From: Ceratotherium simum simum
Lineage: Eukaryota > Chordata > Mammalia > Perissodactyla > Rhinocerotidae
Assembly (NCBI RefSeq): GCF_000283155.1
Contig: NW_004454193.1
Coordinates: 10,618,732 to 10,682,731, forward strand
Reading direction: 5' to 3'
Length of the DNA stretch: 64,000 bases
The position numbers and the translations under genes are program-made. Numbering within the stretch: the first letter of the stretch is position 1; the number at the start of each line of letters is the position of its first letter. The notes under the pieces were generated by a model. The model was given only the letters and a program-made list of their open reading frames with translations, was not told where the DNA came from and did no database searches. This document shows, in pieces, positions 46,340-57,769 of this stretch.

Positions 46340-47060
46340 TTGTAACTTCCTGGGTGATAGGAACATCTTTTATTCTAATGAGGTGACTCTGGGGGGGCTC
46401 CTGGATGGCTCCTGGATGGGGGTGGTCACCAGAAAGACCAAGCCATGATTAGAAGCTTGGAATTTTCAGCCCCACAACCTCTCACTTCTCTAATGAGGGG
46501 CTGAAAATGAAGTTAATAATCAATCATGCCTACATGAGGAAGCCTTCATAAAAATCCCAATAGTATGAGGTTCTGAGGGCTTCCAGGTTGGTGAACACAT
46601 CCATGTGAGGCACCCCAACTCCATGGGACAGAAGCTCCTGCATTCAAGACCCTCCCAGACCTCACCCTATGTATCTCTTCATCTGGCTGTTTATCTGTAT
46701 CCTTTTCATATCTTTTAATAAACTGGTAAACATAAGTAAACATTTCCCTGAGTTCTGCGAGCCGCTCTAGCGAATTAATCGAACCCAAGGAGGGGGCCGT
46801 GGGAACCTCAGATTGGTAGCCAATGGGTCAGAAGCACAGTTGAAAACCTGGACTTGTCATTGGCATCTGAAGTGGGGTGGGGGCAGTCTTGTGGGACTGA
46901 GCTCTTAACCTGTGGGATCTGACGCTGTCTCCAGGTAGATAGTGTCAGAATTGAGTTAAGTTGTAGGACACCCCACTGGGGTTGCAGAGAATTGCTTGGT
47001 GGGGGAAAACTCCTACTCATCTGGGGTCGGAAGTGTTGTGAATGTGATAGTAGTGTGAGA
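46340..47060 (+). mobile_element. ERV-type LTR, family unassigned
   Basis: A block recognisable from mammalian genomes: AACTTCCTGGGTGATAGGAA, CACCAGAAAGACCAAGCCAT, GTTGGTGAACACATCCATGT, ATCTCTTCATCTGGCTGTTT, a polyadenylation signal in TTTTAATAAACTGG (46713-46726), CCCTGAGTTCTGCGAGCCGC and AGGTAGATAGTGTCAGAATT. It has the promoter-to-polyA layout of an LTR with a long tail part, but I cannot recall its family name. Frames at 46546-47237 read it and are not genes. ~1 CpG-rich spot near 46756-46800. Confidence 0.65.
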
Positions 47061-47594
47061 GTAAACGAGAAACACAGGTGGAAAATAGAGTGGTTTTCTA
47101 ACTCAGAAAAGATAATCAGCTTCAACCTGTGCCCACTGCAACACAGATTTTGGAAATCCTGGGCTCTTTTTGCTTTCTCCCTGATGCTCAGTTGTGGGCA
47201 AGGAATTGAACATGCTTCTAAGCAAGATTTTCAGTGAGAGAATTTTTAAAGGAAGTAACAGAAATGTTGCAGTTCACGAGACACTTCAGAGTCTTGACAT
47301 TTGTAAATTTGAAGAGCAGAGGGGAAAGAACATGAGAGAACTTGACAGATTTTAACATCTTCTAAGCAGTTTTCTTTCATGAAGGACATTTTTCCTGTCT
47401 TAATATAGTGGAAAATAGATCTAATTAATCATCTTCCATGCCTGGCTTAGATGTTCTGCAGAGTAGTATTTCCCTAGCTAAGTGAAGAATTTATTTATTT
47501 ATAAAATGTGTTACGGTGAGCAAGTTAAAAGATACTTTCTCACCCCTGTCTATATGTAAAGAACATAAATTGTTCCCTTAACGACTTTCTGCAA
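47061..47594. other. Intergenic, no feature recognised
   Basis: Unique DNA to the next MIR. Confidence 0.45.
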
Positions 47595-47765
47595 GTTGTC
47601 TGTATCATTCAAAGCACTTAATATTGATTGAGGCCTCGGTAAATGCCAATTGTTGTATAGATATTTTCTTGCATTAACATTTTTTGTATTTTTAAATAAT
47701 CCTTTGAAGAGGATATGGTGATCCTGATGCACGAACTGAGACTCAGAGAATTTATAATGTTGTAG
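47595..47765 (-). mobile_element. MIR fragment, minus strand
   Basis: CACTTAATATTGATTGAGGC, ATTTTCTTGCATTAACATTT, AATAATCCTTTGAAGAGGAT, GATGCACGAACTGAGACTCA and GAGAATTTATAATG follow the MIR complement loosely. Confidence 0.5.
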
Positions 47766-49315
47766 AGATCACAATGAGACCAGAATGAAAGAATCAAAGA
47801 TATCTTCAGGTAAGAGATTTTTGAGCCAATGTTGATATTCATGGGGCACTTAGGAATCTTGACATAAAATAACTTTGAAGAGCATAGAGGGTCCAAGAAT
47901 TACTGTGAACTGGCCTGAAAGATCCTAAATCGCAGAGATAGGGGCTGGGTTTATTGCCAAAGTGATATTCATATTTCACACTATTTTTCTTGGAAATATA
48001 GTGCTAATATTTTAAAGAGGATGATTTGCTCTGGATTTGAGGCCCTTGGGAAGGAGGAGTAATAAAACTCACATAATACTTTTTACTTCTTCCCATTTGA
48101 TTACACTTCCCAAGCGGCCACTGCCATTGCATAACAGCTTTCATATTTTTAAGGTGTTGTAACTTACGGAAAGGATTGCACACTTTTTTAAAACTTGCAC
48201 GTCAGATCTTGTGAGTCTGCAGAGAACGTCGTTCTGAGAAGAAATGTGATGGGTGAATGGAGTTAGTGGGAAACAGCATTGTAGAATAGAGATTTGGGAA
48301 TAAAATGGCGGCAGGATAGCATGTACACAACAAACATGACTCTTCTAGCTGTTAGATCCTTTATATCCCACAAGCTTGTCTTTAGAGTATAGAGGATATA
48401 AAAGTGACTTGTGAACTGCTAGGTATTATGCAAACATAAGGAATAACTATACTTACTGTTGCTATTATTTTCTTCTTATATGTGGAAAGAGGTGAGTCTT
48501 GATGCCGTTGTGTGAAATCTATAAGGCCAGATATCTTCTTTATTTGGTCCTGGTAGAAGGAAGCAATAAAAAAACAGATGCCATACAAGCATCAATTCTC
48601 TAAGAATCTTTCATAATAGAGCTTTCTTTATACCTCTGTTGTACTACTTAATAAGTCATAATACATTTTTTTGAGGAGTTCTGAGACTATTCCAAAAGGA
48701 AATGAGTTCCTTAAGGAAGAAATTACGTCTTATTGACCCCTGGATATCACTTTTATATACATTCAAAAAATGAATGAAGAAATTATTACAAGAAAAAATG
48801 AAGAGGAAGGAAGGATGCAAGGAAGAAGGAAGGAAGTTTCTGTTACAAAAGCTGGAGCAGGAAATGAACAACTTACACTTTCCGTGTTTGTGAAGCCACA
48901 CGTCTTGTAACGTTAATATTGCCTTTCTACCGCTGATAGGAGATGAAGTTTGGGGTCAGAGGTGCAGAAATGGATTAAAAATAATGTGCTGCAGGTAATG
49001 TTGCATACACTGACAGCATATACCTCACTGCTTACCTGGTTGTTCACTTTTACACCTATCCTCAGAGACCAAATCAATGAGACATTTGACATCATGCTTT
49101 TGTGTAGTCATCATTGTTTGGAAGCGATGTTTGCTTTCTCTTTGGTTAAGCTGATAGAACACGTTAGAGAGAACAGCTTATTAAACAGCATCTTGAATAG
49201 TGTGGATGTGGATGAACATTGATAGTGGATAAGCATTCAAACTGGGCTCCTTTGGAGAAGGTGGGAATGTGGACTCATGCTGTTTAAAGGCTCAAAAGAT
49301 TGGTGACATCTAATG
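47766..49315. other. Intergenic, no gene seen
   Basis: Unique DNA including an imperfect GGAA-rich stretch at 48803-48838. Frames at 48656-48901 and on both strands at 48913-49222 have no motif; the latter pair overlap each other on opposite strands. Confidence 0.45.
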
Positions 49316-49525
49316 CAGGGGTTGGCAAACTTTTTGTGTAAAAGGCCTGATAACAAATATTTTAAGTTTTGCAGGCCATACTCTATCACCACTACTCAAT
49401 TCTGCCATTGTAGTGTGAAAATGGCCATAGACAATACACGGACAAATGAGTGTGGCTGTGTTCGCATAAAACTTTGTTTACAAAAACAAACGGCCAATGC
49501 AGAGGCCATTGTAGACAATAATATA
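49316..49525 (+). mobile_element. hAT-Charlie MITE (MER1-group type), 3' end decayed
   Basis: CAGGGGTTGGCAAACTTTTT, GTAAAAGGCCTGATAACAAA, TATTTTAAGTTTTGCAGGCC, ATTCTGCCATTGTAGTGTGA, GCCATAGACAATACACGGAC, and TGTTCGCATAAAACTTTGTT are in order for a common small Charlie-type element. The right inverted repeat is not recognisable, so the right end is approximate. Confidence 0.85.
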
Positions 49526-49817
49526 ACATCCGTATGTTGCTAGAATTATACTACAACATAATTGTTATAATTGTTAGTTGTATCATCCAGACTTCCCTTG
49601 AATTCTTTGAATATCTCACTACCACTTAGTTCAAATTTTTCTAAATAGAGATGTGTGCATGTGAGATTTTGCTGTTTTTGTTGTTATTCTTCTTCACTCT
49701 GAGTCAACATCTGGACTGTGACCACACACTAGGTTAGATCAAGTCTGGGAGATTGCAATGGGGAAGCCAACTGTTTTCATGTGAGATCTTTCCAATGTTT
49801 TAAGATGACTACCTTAT
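49526..49817. other. Intergenic spacer
   Basis: Unique sequence before the L1 target duplication. Confidence 0.45.
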
Positions 49818-49827
49818 CCCTTTATTT

Positions 49828-50148
49828 ATTTATTTATTTTAAATTTTTTGTTTATTGCAGTAACATTGGTTTATAACGTAGTATAAATTGCAGGTGTACA
49901 TCATTATACTTCTATTTCTGCATAGATTACGTCATGTTCACCCCCCAAAGACTAATTACAACCCATCACCACACACATGTGCCTAATTATCCCTTTCGCC
50001 CTCCTCCGTCCCCCCTTCCCCTCTGGTAAACACCAATCCAATCTCTGTCTCTATGTGTTTGTTTATTGTTGTTATTATCTACTACTTAATGAAGGAAATC
50101 ATATGGTATTTGACCTTCTCCCTCTGACTTATTTCACTTTGCATAATA
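49828..50148 (-). mobile_element. Equid-type L1 3' end, 5' truncated, minus strand
   Basis: On the plus strand: TTTA-rich tail, TTTATTGCAGTAACATTGGT, TTATAACGTAGTATAAATTG, CAGGTGTACATCATTATACT, TAAACACCAATCCAATCTCT, CATATGGTATTTGACCTTCT. This is the complement of the same 3' end as the nested L1 at 19.0-19.1 kb. Flanking CCCTTTATTT at 49818-49827 and 50149-50158 is the target duplication. Only about 320 bp of 3' end was inserted. Confidence 0.92.
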
Positions 50149-50236
50149 CCCTTTATTTTTAAATAAACTTTTAAATTTAGAACAGTTTTAGATTTACAGA
50201 ATTATTATACAGATAGTACGGAGACTACCCATATAC

Positions 50237-50277
50237 TTCAAGTTCAGTTTCTCCTATTATTCAAGTTCAGTTTCTCC
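50237..50277. repeat. Short local duplication in the L1M element
   Basis: TTCAAGTTCAGTTTCTCC at 50237-50254 is repeated exactly at 50260-50277; the usual L1M sequence has this block once. Confidence 0.8.
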
Positions 50278-50511
50278 ATCTTACATTAGTGTAGTACATT
50301 TGTCACAATTAATGAACCAATACTGATACATTATTATTAACTGAAGTCTATATATTATTCAGATTTTCTCGTTTTATCCCAGATGTCCTTTTTCTGATCC
50401 AGGATCCCATTCAGGACACCAAATTACATTTAGTACTCATATTTTCTTAGGCTTCTCTTTGCTGTGACAATTTCTCGGACATTCCTTGGTGGTAATGACC
50501 TTGACAGTTTT

Positions 50512-50768
50512 TGTTTTTTTGTTTTGTTTTTGCAAGGAAGATTAGCCCTGAGCTAACATCCAACGCCAATCCTCCTCTTTTTGATGAGGAAGATTGGACC
50601 TGGACTAACATCCATGCCGATCTTCCTCTACTTTATTGGGACGCCGCCACAGCATGGCTTGACAAACGGTGCATTGGTCCACATCTGGGATCCAAATCTG
50701 CGAACTCCGGGGCAGCCATAGCAGAGCGTGCGAACTTAACTGCCATGCCACACCACTGGGCTGGTGCC
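50512..50768 (-). mobile_element. ERE SINE, minus strand, 17-bp target duplication
   Basis: Poly-T tail, GCAAGGAAGATTAGCCCTGA, CTGAGCTAACATCCAACGCC, CCTCTTTTTGATGAGGAAGA, CAGCATGGCTTGACAAACGG and the complemented head ending CACTGGGCTGGTGCC. ATGACCTTGACAGTTTT at 50495-50511 and 50769-50785 is a perfect 17-bp duplication. The body itself is rather diverged from the others, which does not fit well with a very recent insertion, so the perfect duplication may be partly luck. Confidence 0.96.
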
Positions 50769-50929
50769 ATGACCTTGACAGTTTTGAGGATTACTGGTCA
50801 GATATTTTGTAGAATGTTTTTTAACTGGGATTTGATGATCTTTTTCTCATAATTAGACTGGGATTATGGATTTTGGAAGGAAGACAATAAAGGCAAAGTA
50901 CCATTCTCATCACATTATATCAAGAGTAT

Positions 50930-51461
50930 TGTGCTGGTCAATTTTATGTGTCAACTCGACTGAACTAAGGGATGCCTAGACAGCAAGTAGAGCATGATTT
51001 CTGGGTGTATCTGTGAGGGTATTTCCAGAAGAGGTTAGCAACTGAATCCGTAGACTGAGTAAAGAATATCTACCTCACCAATGAAAGTGAGCATCCAATC
51101 CATTGAGAGGCTGAATAGAAATAAAAGGCCGAGGAAGAGAGAATTATTCTCTTTGCTTGAGCTGGGACATAAATCTTCTCTTGCCCTTAGACATTGGCAT
51201 TGCTGGCTCTTGGGCTTTCAGACTCTGACTGGGATTTACACCATCAGTTCCCCTGGTTCTCAGGTCCTCAAAGTCGGCCTGAATTACACCCCTGGCCTCC
51301 CTCATTCTCCAGCTTGTAGATGGCAGATCATGGGATAGCTTGGCCTCCATGATTTGATGAGCCAATTTCTGTAGTAAATCTGTCTCTCTCTGTCTCTTTC
51401 TCTCTTCCTATCTATCTATCTCTCATTGTTTCTTTTCCTCTGGAGAACCCTGACTAGTACA
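50930..51461 (+). mobile_element. MLT2-type (ERVL) solo LTR
   Basis: Begins TGTGCTGGTCAATTTTATGT and ends CCTGACTAGTACA, with GGATGCCTAGACAGCAAGTA, GTGTATCTGTGAGGGTATTT, ACACCATCAGTTCCCCTGGT, and TTTGATGAGCCAATTTCTGT, AGTAAATCTGTC as polyadenylation region. TG...CA ends fit an LTR. Flanks AGTAT and GGTAC agree at 3 of 5 positions, a decayed 5-bp duplication. No internal region, so it is a solo LTR inserted in the older L1M. Frames at 51081-51365 on both strands read it. Confidence 0.9.
51377..51425. repeat. (TCTC)n/(TATC)n simple repeat near the LTR end
   Basis: CTGTCTCTCTCTGTCTCTTT then CTATCTATCTATCTCTC; an expanded pyrimidine-rich part of the MLT2 LTR. Confidence 0.8.
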
Positions 51462-53350
51462 GGTACATACTTTTGGTGTGACTTATTATGGTTGATGTTA
51501 ACATTCATCACGAGGTGGTTAATGTTTGTCAGGTTTCTCCATTGAAAAATTATTCTTTTTTCCTCTTTCTCCACAGTGTGCTCTTTGGAAGGCAGTTGTG
51601 TGCAGTCAACATTTAATGAGTAGGGCATTATGCTCCACTTCCTAAAGGTGAAAAGTCGACATGAATTGGAATTCTTCTGCATGGGAGATTTGTCTATCTC
51701 CTTCTTTATTTTTTATTTAATCCTTTTTATCTGTGTGGACTCAAGGATATTTATTTTATACTTTGGGTTATAATCCATTACTACTTTATTGTGTTGCTCA
51801 AATTGTGCCAGCTTTCGTCACTGGGGGCTCTTTCAATTTCTTCCTATGTTTCTTTGACATACCTCAATTATTTTGTGTGCATGTGTGTATCAGTTCTTTA
51901 CTTTCCAGCACTATAAGATGCTCCAGGCCCATCTCATATATTTCCTGCTCCAGTCTTAGAATCAGCCATTTCTCCAAGGAACTCTCATTCTTTTTATTGG
52001 AGAATGGTATTAGAAACCATGTTCTGGGAATTAGCTGTGCTCATTGCTGCTGGAGTGTTGTTACTTCTGGAACCTCTCAGCTGACAAAGCAAGGAGTTAT
52101 ATGTGTGTATACCAACCCATGTACATACACATATTTATAAATATTTCTGATCTATCATTAGCTAAACATGAGTTCATCCTGATGTCTTCATCTGTAATCC
52201 ATTACTACATGTATCATTCTTGTCGTCTTTCCTTGGTGAGATCCCTCTCCAACAGTGAGAAACTGGCTCCCAGCATCTGCCAGCCATTTACTTAATCGAT
52301 CAATTCCATTACCATGTACAATGGTTTTAGAATTTTTAACCCATATGCCTATGGGAAACAACTTTATCAACTAGAATACAGTACTTATATACAGTTCCTT
52401 TTGCCTTTAGTCTTACAGATTCTGCTCGTTTCCAAAGTAACTTGTGTCAGCACCTTATTCCACCATCCCCTTCAGTGAGGTTGTTTCCTATATCTGTAAT
52501 GAATTTTTTTTGGTCACATTGTACATTCCGTCATCGGATTCTCCAACCTCTTAAATTATTTTTTGAAACTTTGCATATACAAAGGATTACTTTTTGTGCT
52601 GTAAAGTTCTATGGGTTTTAACACATGCTAAATACTTTGCATTCACCATTGCAGTGGCATACAGAAGAGTTTCACCACCCTCAAAATTCCTAGTGGATAA
52701 TGTAGTCAGCCTTCCCCTCTTCCCCACCCACTGTATCCCTGGCAGTCACTGATCTCTTTGTGATCTCTATAGTTTTGTCTTTTTCAGAATGTCATATAAT
52801 TGGAATCATGCAGTATATAGCTTTTTCAGGCTGGCTTATTTCACTTAGCAATATACATCTAAGATTCATCCATACTGTTTCACCATGGTTCTAGCAAATT
52901 CTTTACCCTTGAAGAGTTATAGAGGAGGCTCTGGGCATATTCATAATGATCACTCTTTGCCTTCTTCTGTGGAGATCTTTCTTGTATCTTCTCCATAATA
53001 ACCTGGTTGGCTTCCTGGAGGTAAATCCTGTGAAAGTGTGGGAACCTCCCTGAGACTAGTCCACCCTCTGCCTCCAGCAGTTCACCAAAATTACCATTTA
53101 AGTGCTCCTACTTGTTTATGGCTTAGCATAGCAGCTTCAGTTCCAGGCAAGCAGATTAATTCTGTAGATTTGCCTGTCTCTCTAGACTTCGAAGTAGTGG
53201 TTTGTCCTGAAATCTCCATTCACAAATGGCCCCAGAGAAGGTCAGTGATTTTCAGTTTGTACAATTTTTTCTTGTTGCAAGAACGGGAGTGAAGATTTCC
53301 AAGTTCTTTACACGTTGGAGCTGAAACTGGAAGTCTGTCATACCTTTTTA

Positions 53351-55916
53351 TTTTTTAAGTTATTTTATTGAGGTCACATTGGCTTATGACTGTGTAAATT
53401 TCAGGTGTACATTATTATATTTAAGCTTCTGTGTAGATTGCATCATGTTCATCACCAATAGTCTAGCTTTTATCCATCACCATATATATGTGCCCTTTGA
53501 CCACTTTCACCCTCCCTCCAGCCCTTGCCTTCTAGTAACCACCAATCTGTTCTTCTTATATATGTATTTGCTTGTTTATTTATCTTCCACGTATGAATGA
53601 AATCATATGGTATTTGTCTTTCTCTGATTTATTTCACTTAGCGAATACCCCTCAGATCCATCTTTGTTGTCATAAAAGGCATGATTTTGTCTTTTTTATG
53701 GCTGAGTAGTATTCCATTGTGTATATATATCACATCTTCTTTATCCATTCATCCATTGATGGACACTTAGGTTGCTTCCAAGTCTTGGCCATTGTGAATA
53801 ATGCTGTGATGAACATAGGAGTGCATATATCTTTTTTGCATTATTGATTCCATGTTCTTTGGATAAACAACCAGTAGTGGAATAGCTGGATCATATGGTA
53901 TTACCATTCTTAATTTTTTTAAAAATCACCATACTGTTTTCCATAGTGGCTGCACCAGTTTGCATTTCCACCAGCAGTGTATGAGAGTTCCCTTTTCTCC
54001 AACGTTTGTTATTTCTTGTCTTATTAATTATAGCCATTCTGATGGATGTGAGGTGCTATCTCATTGTAGTGTTGATTTTCATTTCTGTAATAATTAGTGA
54101 TGTTAAACATCTTTTCACCAGCTTATTGGCCATCTGTATATCTTCTTTGAAAAATTGAAGACAATGGGACACTTCCTAACTCATTTTATGAGGCCACCAT
54201 TACCCTGATACCAAAACCAGAAAGGACAACACAGTTAAGGAAAATTACAGACCAATATCTCTGATGAACATACATGTAAAAATCATCAACAAAATATTAG
54301 CAAATCAAATACAATAATGCGTTGAAAAGGTCATACACCACAATCAAGTGGTATTTATTCCAGAGATGCAGGGATGGTTCAACATTCGCAAATCAATCAA
54401 CGTGATACACCACATTAACAAAATGAAGAATAAAAATCACATGATCATCTCAATAGATGCAGAGAAAGGCTTTGACAAGATCCAACATCCATTTGTGATA
54501 AAAACTCTCAATAAAATGGGTATGGAAGGAAAGTACCTCAACATAATAAAGGCCATATATGACAAACCCACAGCCAACATCATACTTAATAGTGAAAAAC
54601 TGAAAGCTATTCTTCCAAGAACAGGAACAAGAGAAGGATGCCCACTCTCACCACTCTTATTCAACATAGTACTGGAGGTTTTAGCCTGAGCAATTAGGCA
54701 AGAAAAAGAAATAAAAGGGATCCCAATTGGAAAGGAAGAAGTAAAACTGTCACTATTTGCAGATGACATGATTCAGTATATAGAAAATCCTAAAGAATCC
54801 ACCAAAAAACTCTTATAAATAATTAACAAATATAGTAAAGTTGCAGGGTACAAAATCAACATACAAAATTCAGTCACATTTCTATACACTAATAAGAAAC
54901 TAGCAGAAAGAGAAATCAAGAATATAATCCCATTTACAATCACAACTAAAGACTTAAAACATCTAGGAATAAATTTAACCAAGGAGGTGAAAGACCTATA
55001 TACTGAAAACTATAAGACATTGAAAGAAATAGAAAAAGACCTAAAGACATAGAAAGATTGTCTATGCTCATGGATTGGAAGAATAAACACAGTTAAAATG
55101 TCCATATTACCTAAAACAATCTACAGATTTAATGCGATCCCAATCAGAATCCCAATGATATTCTTCATGGAAACAAAACAAAGAATCCTAAAATTTACAT
55201 GGAACAACAAAAGACCCCAAATAGCCTGAGAAATAGCAATCCTGAGGAAAAAAGAACGAAGTTGGAGGTATCACACTCCCTGAATTCAAAGTATACTACA
55301 AAGCTACAGTAATCAACACTACACGGTACTGGCAGAAAAACAGACACACAGATCAATGGAACAGAATTGAGAGCCCAGAAAGGAAACCACACACTATGGA
55401 CAGCTAATCTTTGACAAAGGAGCCAAGAACATATGATGGAGAAAGGAAAGTCTCTTCAATAAATGGTGTTGGAAAAACTGGACAGCAGCATGCAAAAGAA
55501 TAAAAGTTGACCATTATTTTATACTATACACAAAAATTAACTCAAAATGGATTAAACACTTGAATGTAAGACCTGAAACTATGAAATTCTAGAAGAAAAC
55601 ATAGGCAATATGCTTTTTGACATCAGTCTTAGCAGTATCTTGTTGAATACCACGTCTACTCAGGCAAGGGAAACAAAAGGAAAAATAAACAAATGGGACC
55701 ACATCATACAAAAAGCTTCTGCATGGCAAAGGAAACCATCAACAAAACGAAAACCCACCAACTGGGAGAAAATAGTTGCAAATCATATATCCGACAAGGG
55801 GTTAATTTCCGAAACATATAAAGAATTCATACTACTCAACAACCAAAAAATGAACAACCTGATCAAAAAATGGGCAGAGGATATGAACAGACATTATTCC
55901 AAAGAAGATACACAGA
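53351..55916 (-). mobile_element. L1 copy with 5' inversion (twin priming), minus strand
   Basis: Left part (53351 to about 54160) is complement-oriented L1 3' end (GAGGTCACATTGGCTTATGA, CAGGTGTACATTATTATATT, TCATATGGTATTTGTCTTTC, TAGCCATTCTGATGGATGTG). Right part (about 54165-55916) is ORF2 in plus orientation, ending at GACATTATTCCAAAGAAGAT ACACAG, exactly where the left part begins on the other strand, so they are adjacent pieces of one RNA. Target duplication CTGTCATACCTTTTTA at 53335-53350 and CTGTCATTTCCTTTTTA at 55917-55933. Total ~2.57 kb. Confidence 0.93.
54165..55916 (+). pseudogene. L1 ORF2 fragment, reverse transcriptase to C-terminal region
   Basis: Inverted 5' piece of the twin-primed L1. 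The frame at 54348-54689 has the RT landmarks [30 protein letters not shown] and [17 protein letters not shown]; a TGA at 54687-54689 then interrupts it. The FADD active-site motif is intact at 54756-54767 in a following frame segment. The 116-codon frame at 55610-55960 gives ISDKGLISETYKEFILLNNQ, from the later ORF2. It cannot yield a full protein: it starts mid-ORF2, has stops and is cut at the inversion point. Confidence 0.9.
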
Positions 55917-55933
55917 CTGTCATTTCCTTTTTA

Positions 55934-56850
55934 GGATTTGTTTTTCCTTTGACAGGGTAAATGCCAGTTATTTCAAATGTTTTTCATTATTCATGATTTT
56001 CAGGTCCTTTGAAAACATTTGAAGCATGGTCAAGAAGACAATACTCTCTTAATTTGGCATGAATATAGCTGGCATATAGCATTCCAGGTGTAGTCTAAGC
56101 AATACAGAGAATGATCACCTCCCTTATTAATATGGCTTGAAATAGCCTTTTCCGATGGCTTTATATTTTGTCTCTATTTTCCTCAGTGTTGACTACAGTA
56201 GTGGAAATGTCATGAAAACACAACAGATGCTGTTCCTGGCTGATTTTTTAGAACATCCTGTAAAAAAAATAAGTTCTTCATATGTGTAGAAAAATCATGA
56301 GCTGTTTCATCAGATTCTTTGTAGGATTAAAGTCGATTAGGTAATTTTTATGGATTTTGTGAGGAAGTTAAATTTTTTTCCAACAATTTACAGAGCAATT
56401 TTACAGTGTACAATTTAAAAAGTTATATTAACTTCTTAATCTGTAAAATAGGTCTTCTATAAATTATATTGCAAACACAACTTCAACGTACTTCACAAGA
56501 TTTTTGGAGAATTAGATCTAATTTTTGAAAAAAGCTAGCAAAATGTTTTGTAAATAGTAAGAGAAAACTGAGTTCCATCCCCATTTTATTGGTAAGAATT
56601 TGAAGTTCTGAGAAACTACTGCCATTCCTAAAGTAATGCAATTAGTAATGGCTAAACCATTTATTAGCTTAAAGTCTCTTCCTACCACTCTATAAGGTAC
56701 ACAGTACCTCACAGTATCAATGTTTTGAGATAATATTTTTACTCTACTTTCCCTGTTTGAATAAAAGTAAAGAATAAATGTCAACAGTTTCAGAAATTTG
56801 ATTCTATTGGATACAGGCATGAATCTCTTTCACAAAATTGTTTTCAGAAA
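55934..56850. other. Intergenic, no gene seen
   Basis: Unique AT-rich DNA; minus-strand frame at 56518-56820 (100 codons) has no motif. Confidence 0.5.
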
Positions 56851-56859
56851 TGTAAATTA

Positions 56860-57095
56860 GGCCAAGTTTTCTGAAACCAAGCCGGAGCGAGAACCTGTAC
56901 GTTCCCAAGAGCCTGAGTGTGCTCGCAGCAGGAAAGGACCGTGAGCTTCAGCCACACAGCAGTGCAGCTCTTGACTAAATGATGCAGCAACATATGGGAA
57001 TTAGCAAAGAGATTAAGGACTAATAGAGCAGAACGCAGTAATGTTGATGTAAGTGGAGAGGAGCGCCATGTTGGCAAATTGGGAAAAAAAAAAAA
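56860..57095. promoter_or_regulatory. CpG-bearing unique pocket, possible regulatory element
   Basis: About eight CpGs in 230 bp outside any recognised repeat, five of them within 56881-56945 (GCCGGAGCGAG, TACGTTCC, GCTCGCAG, GACCGTG), against a CpG-poor background. No promoter motif or open frame of note on the plus strand; a motif-free 87-codon frame covers it on the minus strand. Could be a conserved non-coding element, an old ERV piece or a small CpG-methylation-protected patch. Confidence 0.2.
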
Positions 57096-57299
57096 CGAAT
57101 AACCCATGATGAACTATAGAAACATAGGAAGAGGATCTGAGCATTGAGTGATGAACAGGACCCTAAAGATCACTTAACCTTATCGGATTCTATATTCTAG
57201 GAGGACTTTTGCAGAGTGAGGGGAGAGTTGCACAGATTCTTCGAAAAGCTCAAGTGAATGGAAAGATACAACCATGTGAAGCAGCTTATCTTATGGTAT
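57096..57299. other. Intergenic spacer
   Basis: Unique, nothing recognised. Confidence 0.4.
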
Positions 57300-57445
57300 C
57301 ATTCGTTTACTCAATTAGCCAATTCTTCACAACTTTGGTCAACAATATCTGTTGAAGCTTACCATGTGCCGGTGTGGCCTAGGCATAGAGTTTATGGGAA
57401 ATAAAACAAACATGGTTCCTGACCTCATGCAAAACATGATCTTGA
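57300..57445 (-). mobile_element. L2 LINE 3' end, minus strand
   Basis: ATCTGTTGAAGCTTACCATG, TGCCGGTGTGGCCTAGGCAT, AATAAAACAAACATGGTTCC and TGACCTCATGCAAAACATGA follow the complement of the L2 3' end. Confidence 0.65.
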
Positions 57446-57769
57446 CTGAGAGAAAGAATTTCTTATATTAAGACACAACGAGTGCCTCTAGTTGTTCTTG
57501 GTTGTTTTCTTTTCAATTCTATAAGGCGTTTTAATTTCTTGCTATGTGGGATTTTATCAAATAATTGAAGATAGATATTGTATTCTAGAATATCTTCTAC
57601 CTCCGTGACTGAAAGTTCCCATTTTCCTGAATGTCAGATTATATTTTCTTTGGATTCAAAACAAAGGCATTGAGTTATCCAGACAACGTGAGACGGAGTA
57701 AAAGGGAAAGGATCTATCTCTGTTGTGTTTCTACCATGTGCCAGACCCATCGATTGCTCCATACATCTA
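57446..57769. other. Intergenic, no feature recognised
   Basis: Unique DNA. Confidence 0.4.

Larger units (their letters stand above)
50159..53334 (-). mobile_element. Old L1M-type element, minus strand, with nested insertions
   Basis: Reads in order on the plus strand: TTTTAGATTTACAGAATTAT, GTAGTACATTTGTCACAATT, AATGAACCAATACTGATACA, GGATCCCATTCAGGACACCA, (ERE), GACTGGGATTATGGATTTTG, (MLT2 LTR), TTGGGTTATAATCCATTACT, AATCAGCCATTTCTCCAAGG, TCATATAATTGGAATCATGC, and at the far end GAGCTGAAACTGGAAGTC, familiar L1M untranslated sequence in complement. No ORF2 coding sequence was recognised, so it is an internally deleted or UTR-only copy. The 135-codon plus-strand frame at 51733-52140 is antisense to it. 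A 23-bp-period duplication (TTCAAGTTCAGTTTCTCC) sits at 50237-50277. Confidence 0.75.

Noticed and set aside
51733..52140. 135-codon plus-strand frame with several Cys and aromatic residues
   Set aside because: It is antisense to well-recognised L1M sequence and has no domain; a by-product of T-rich antisense L1.
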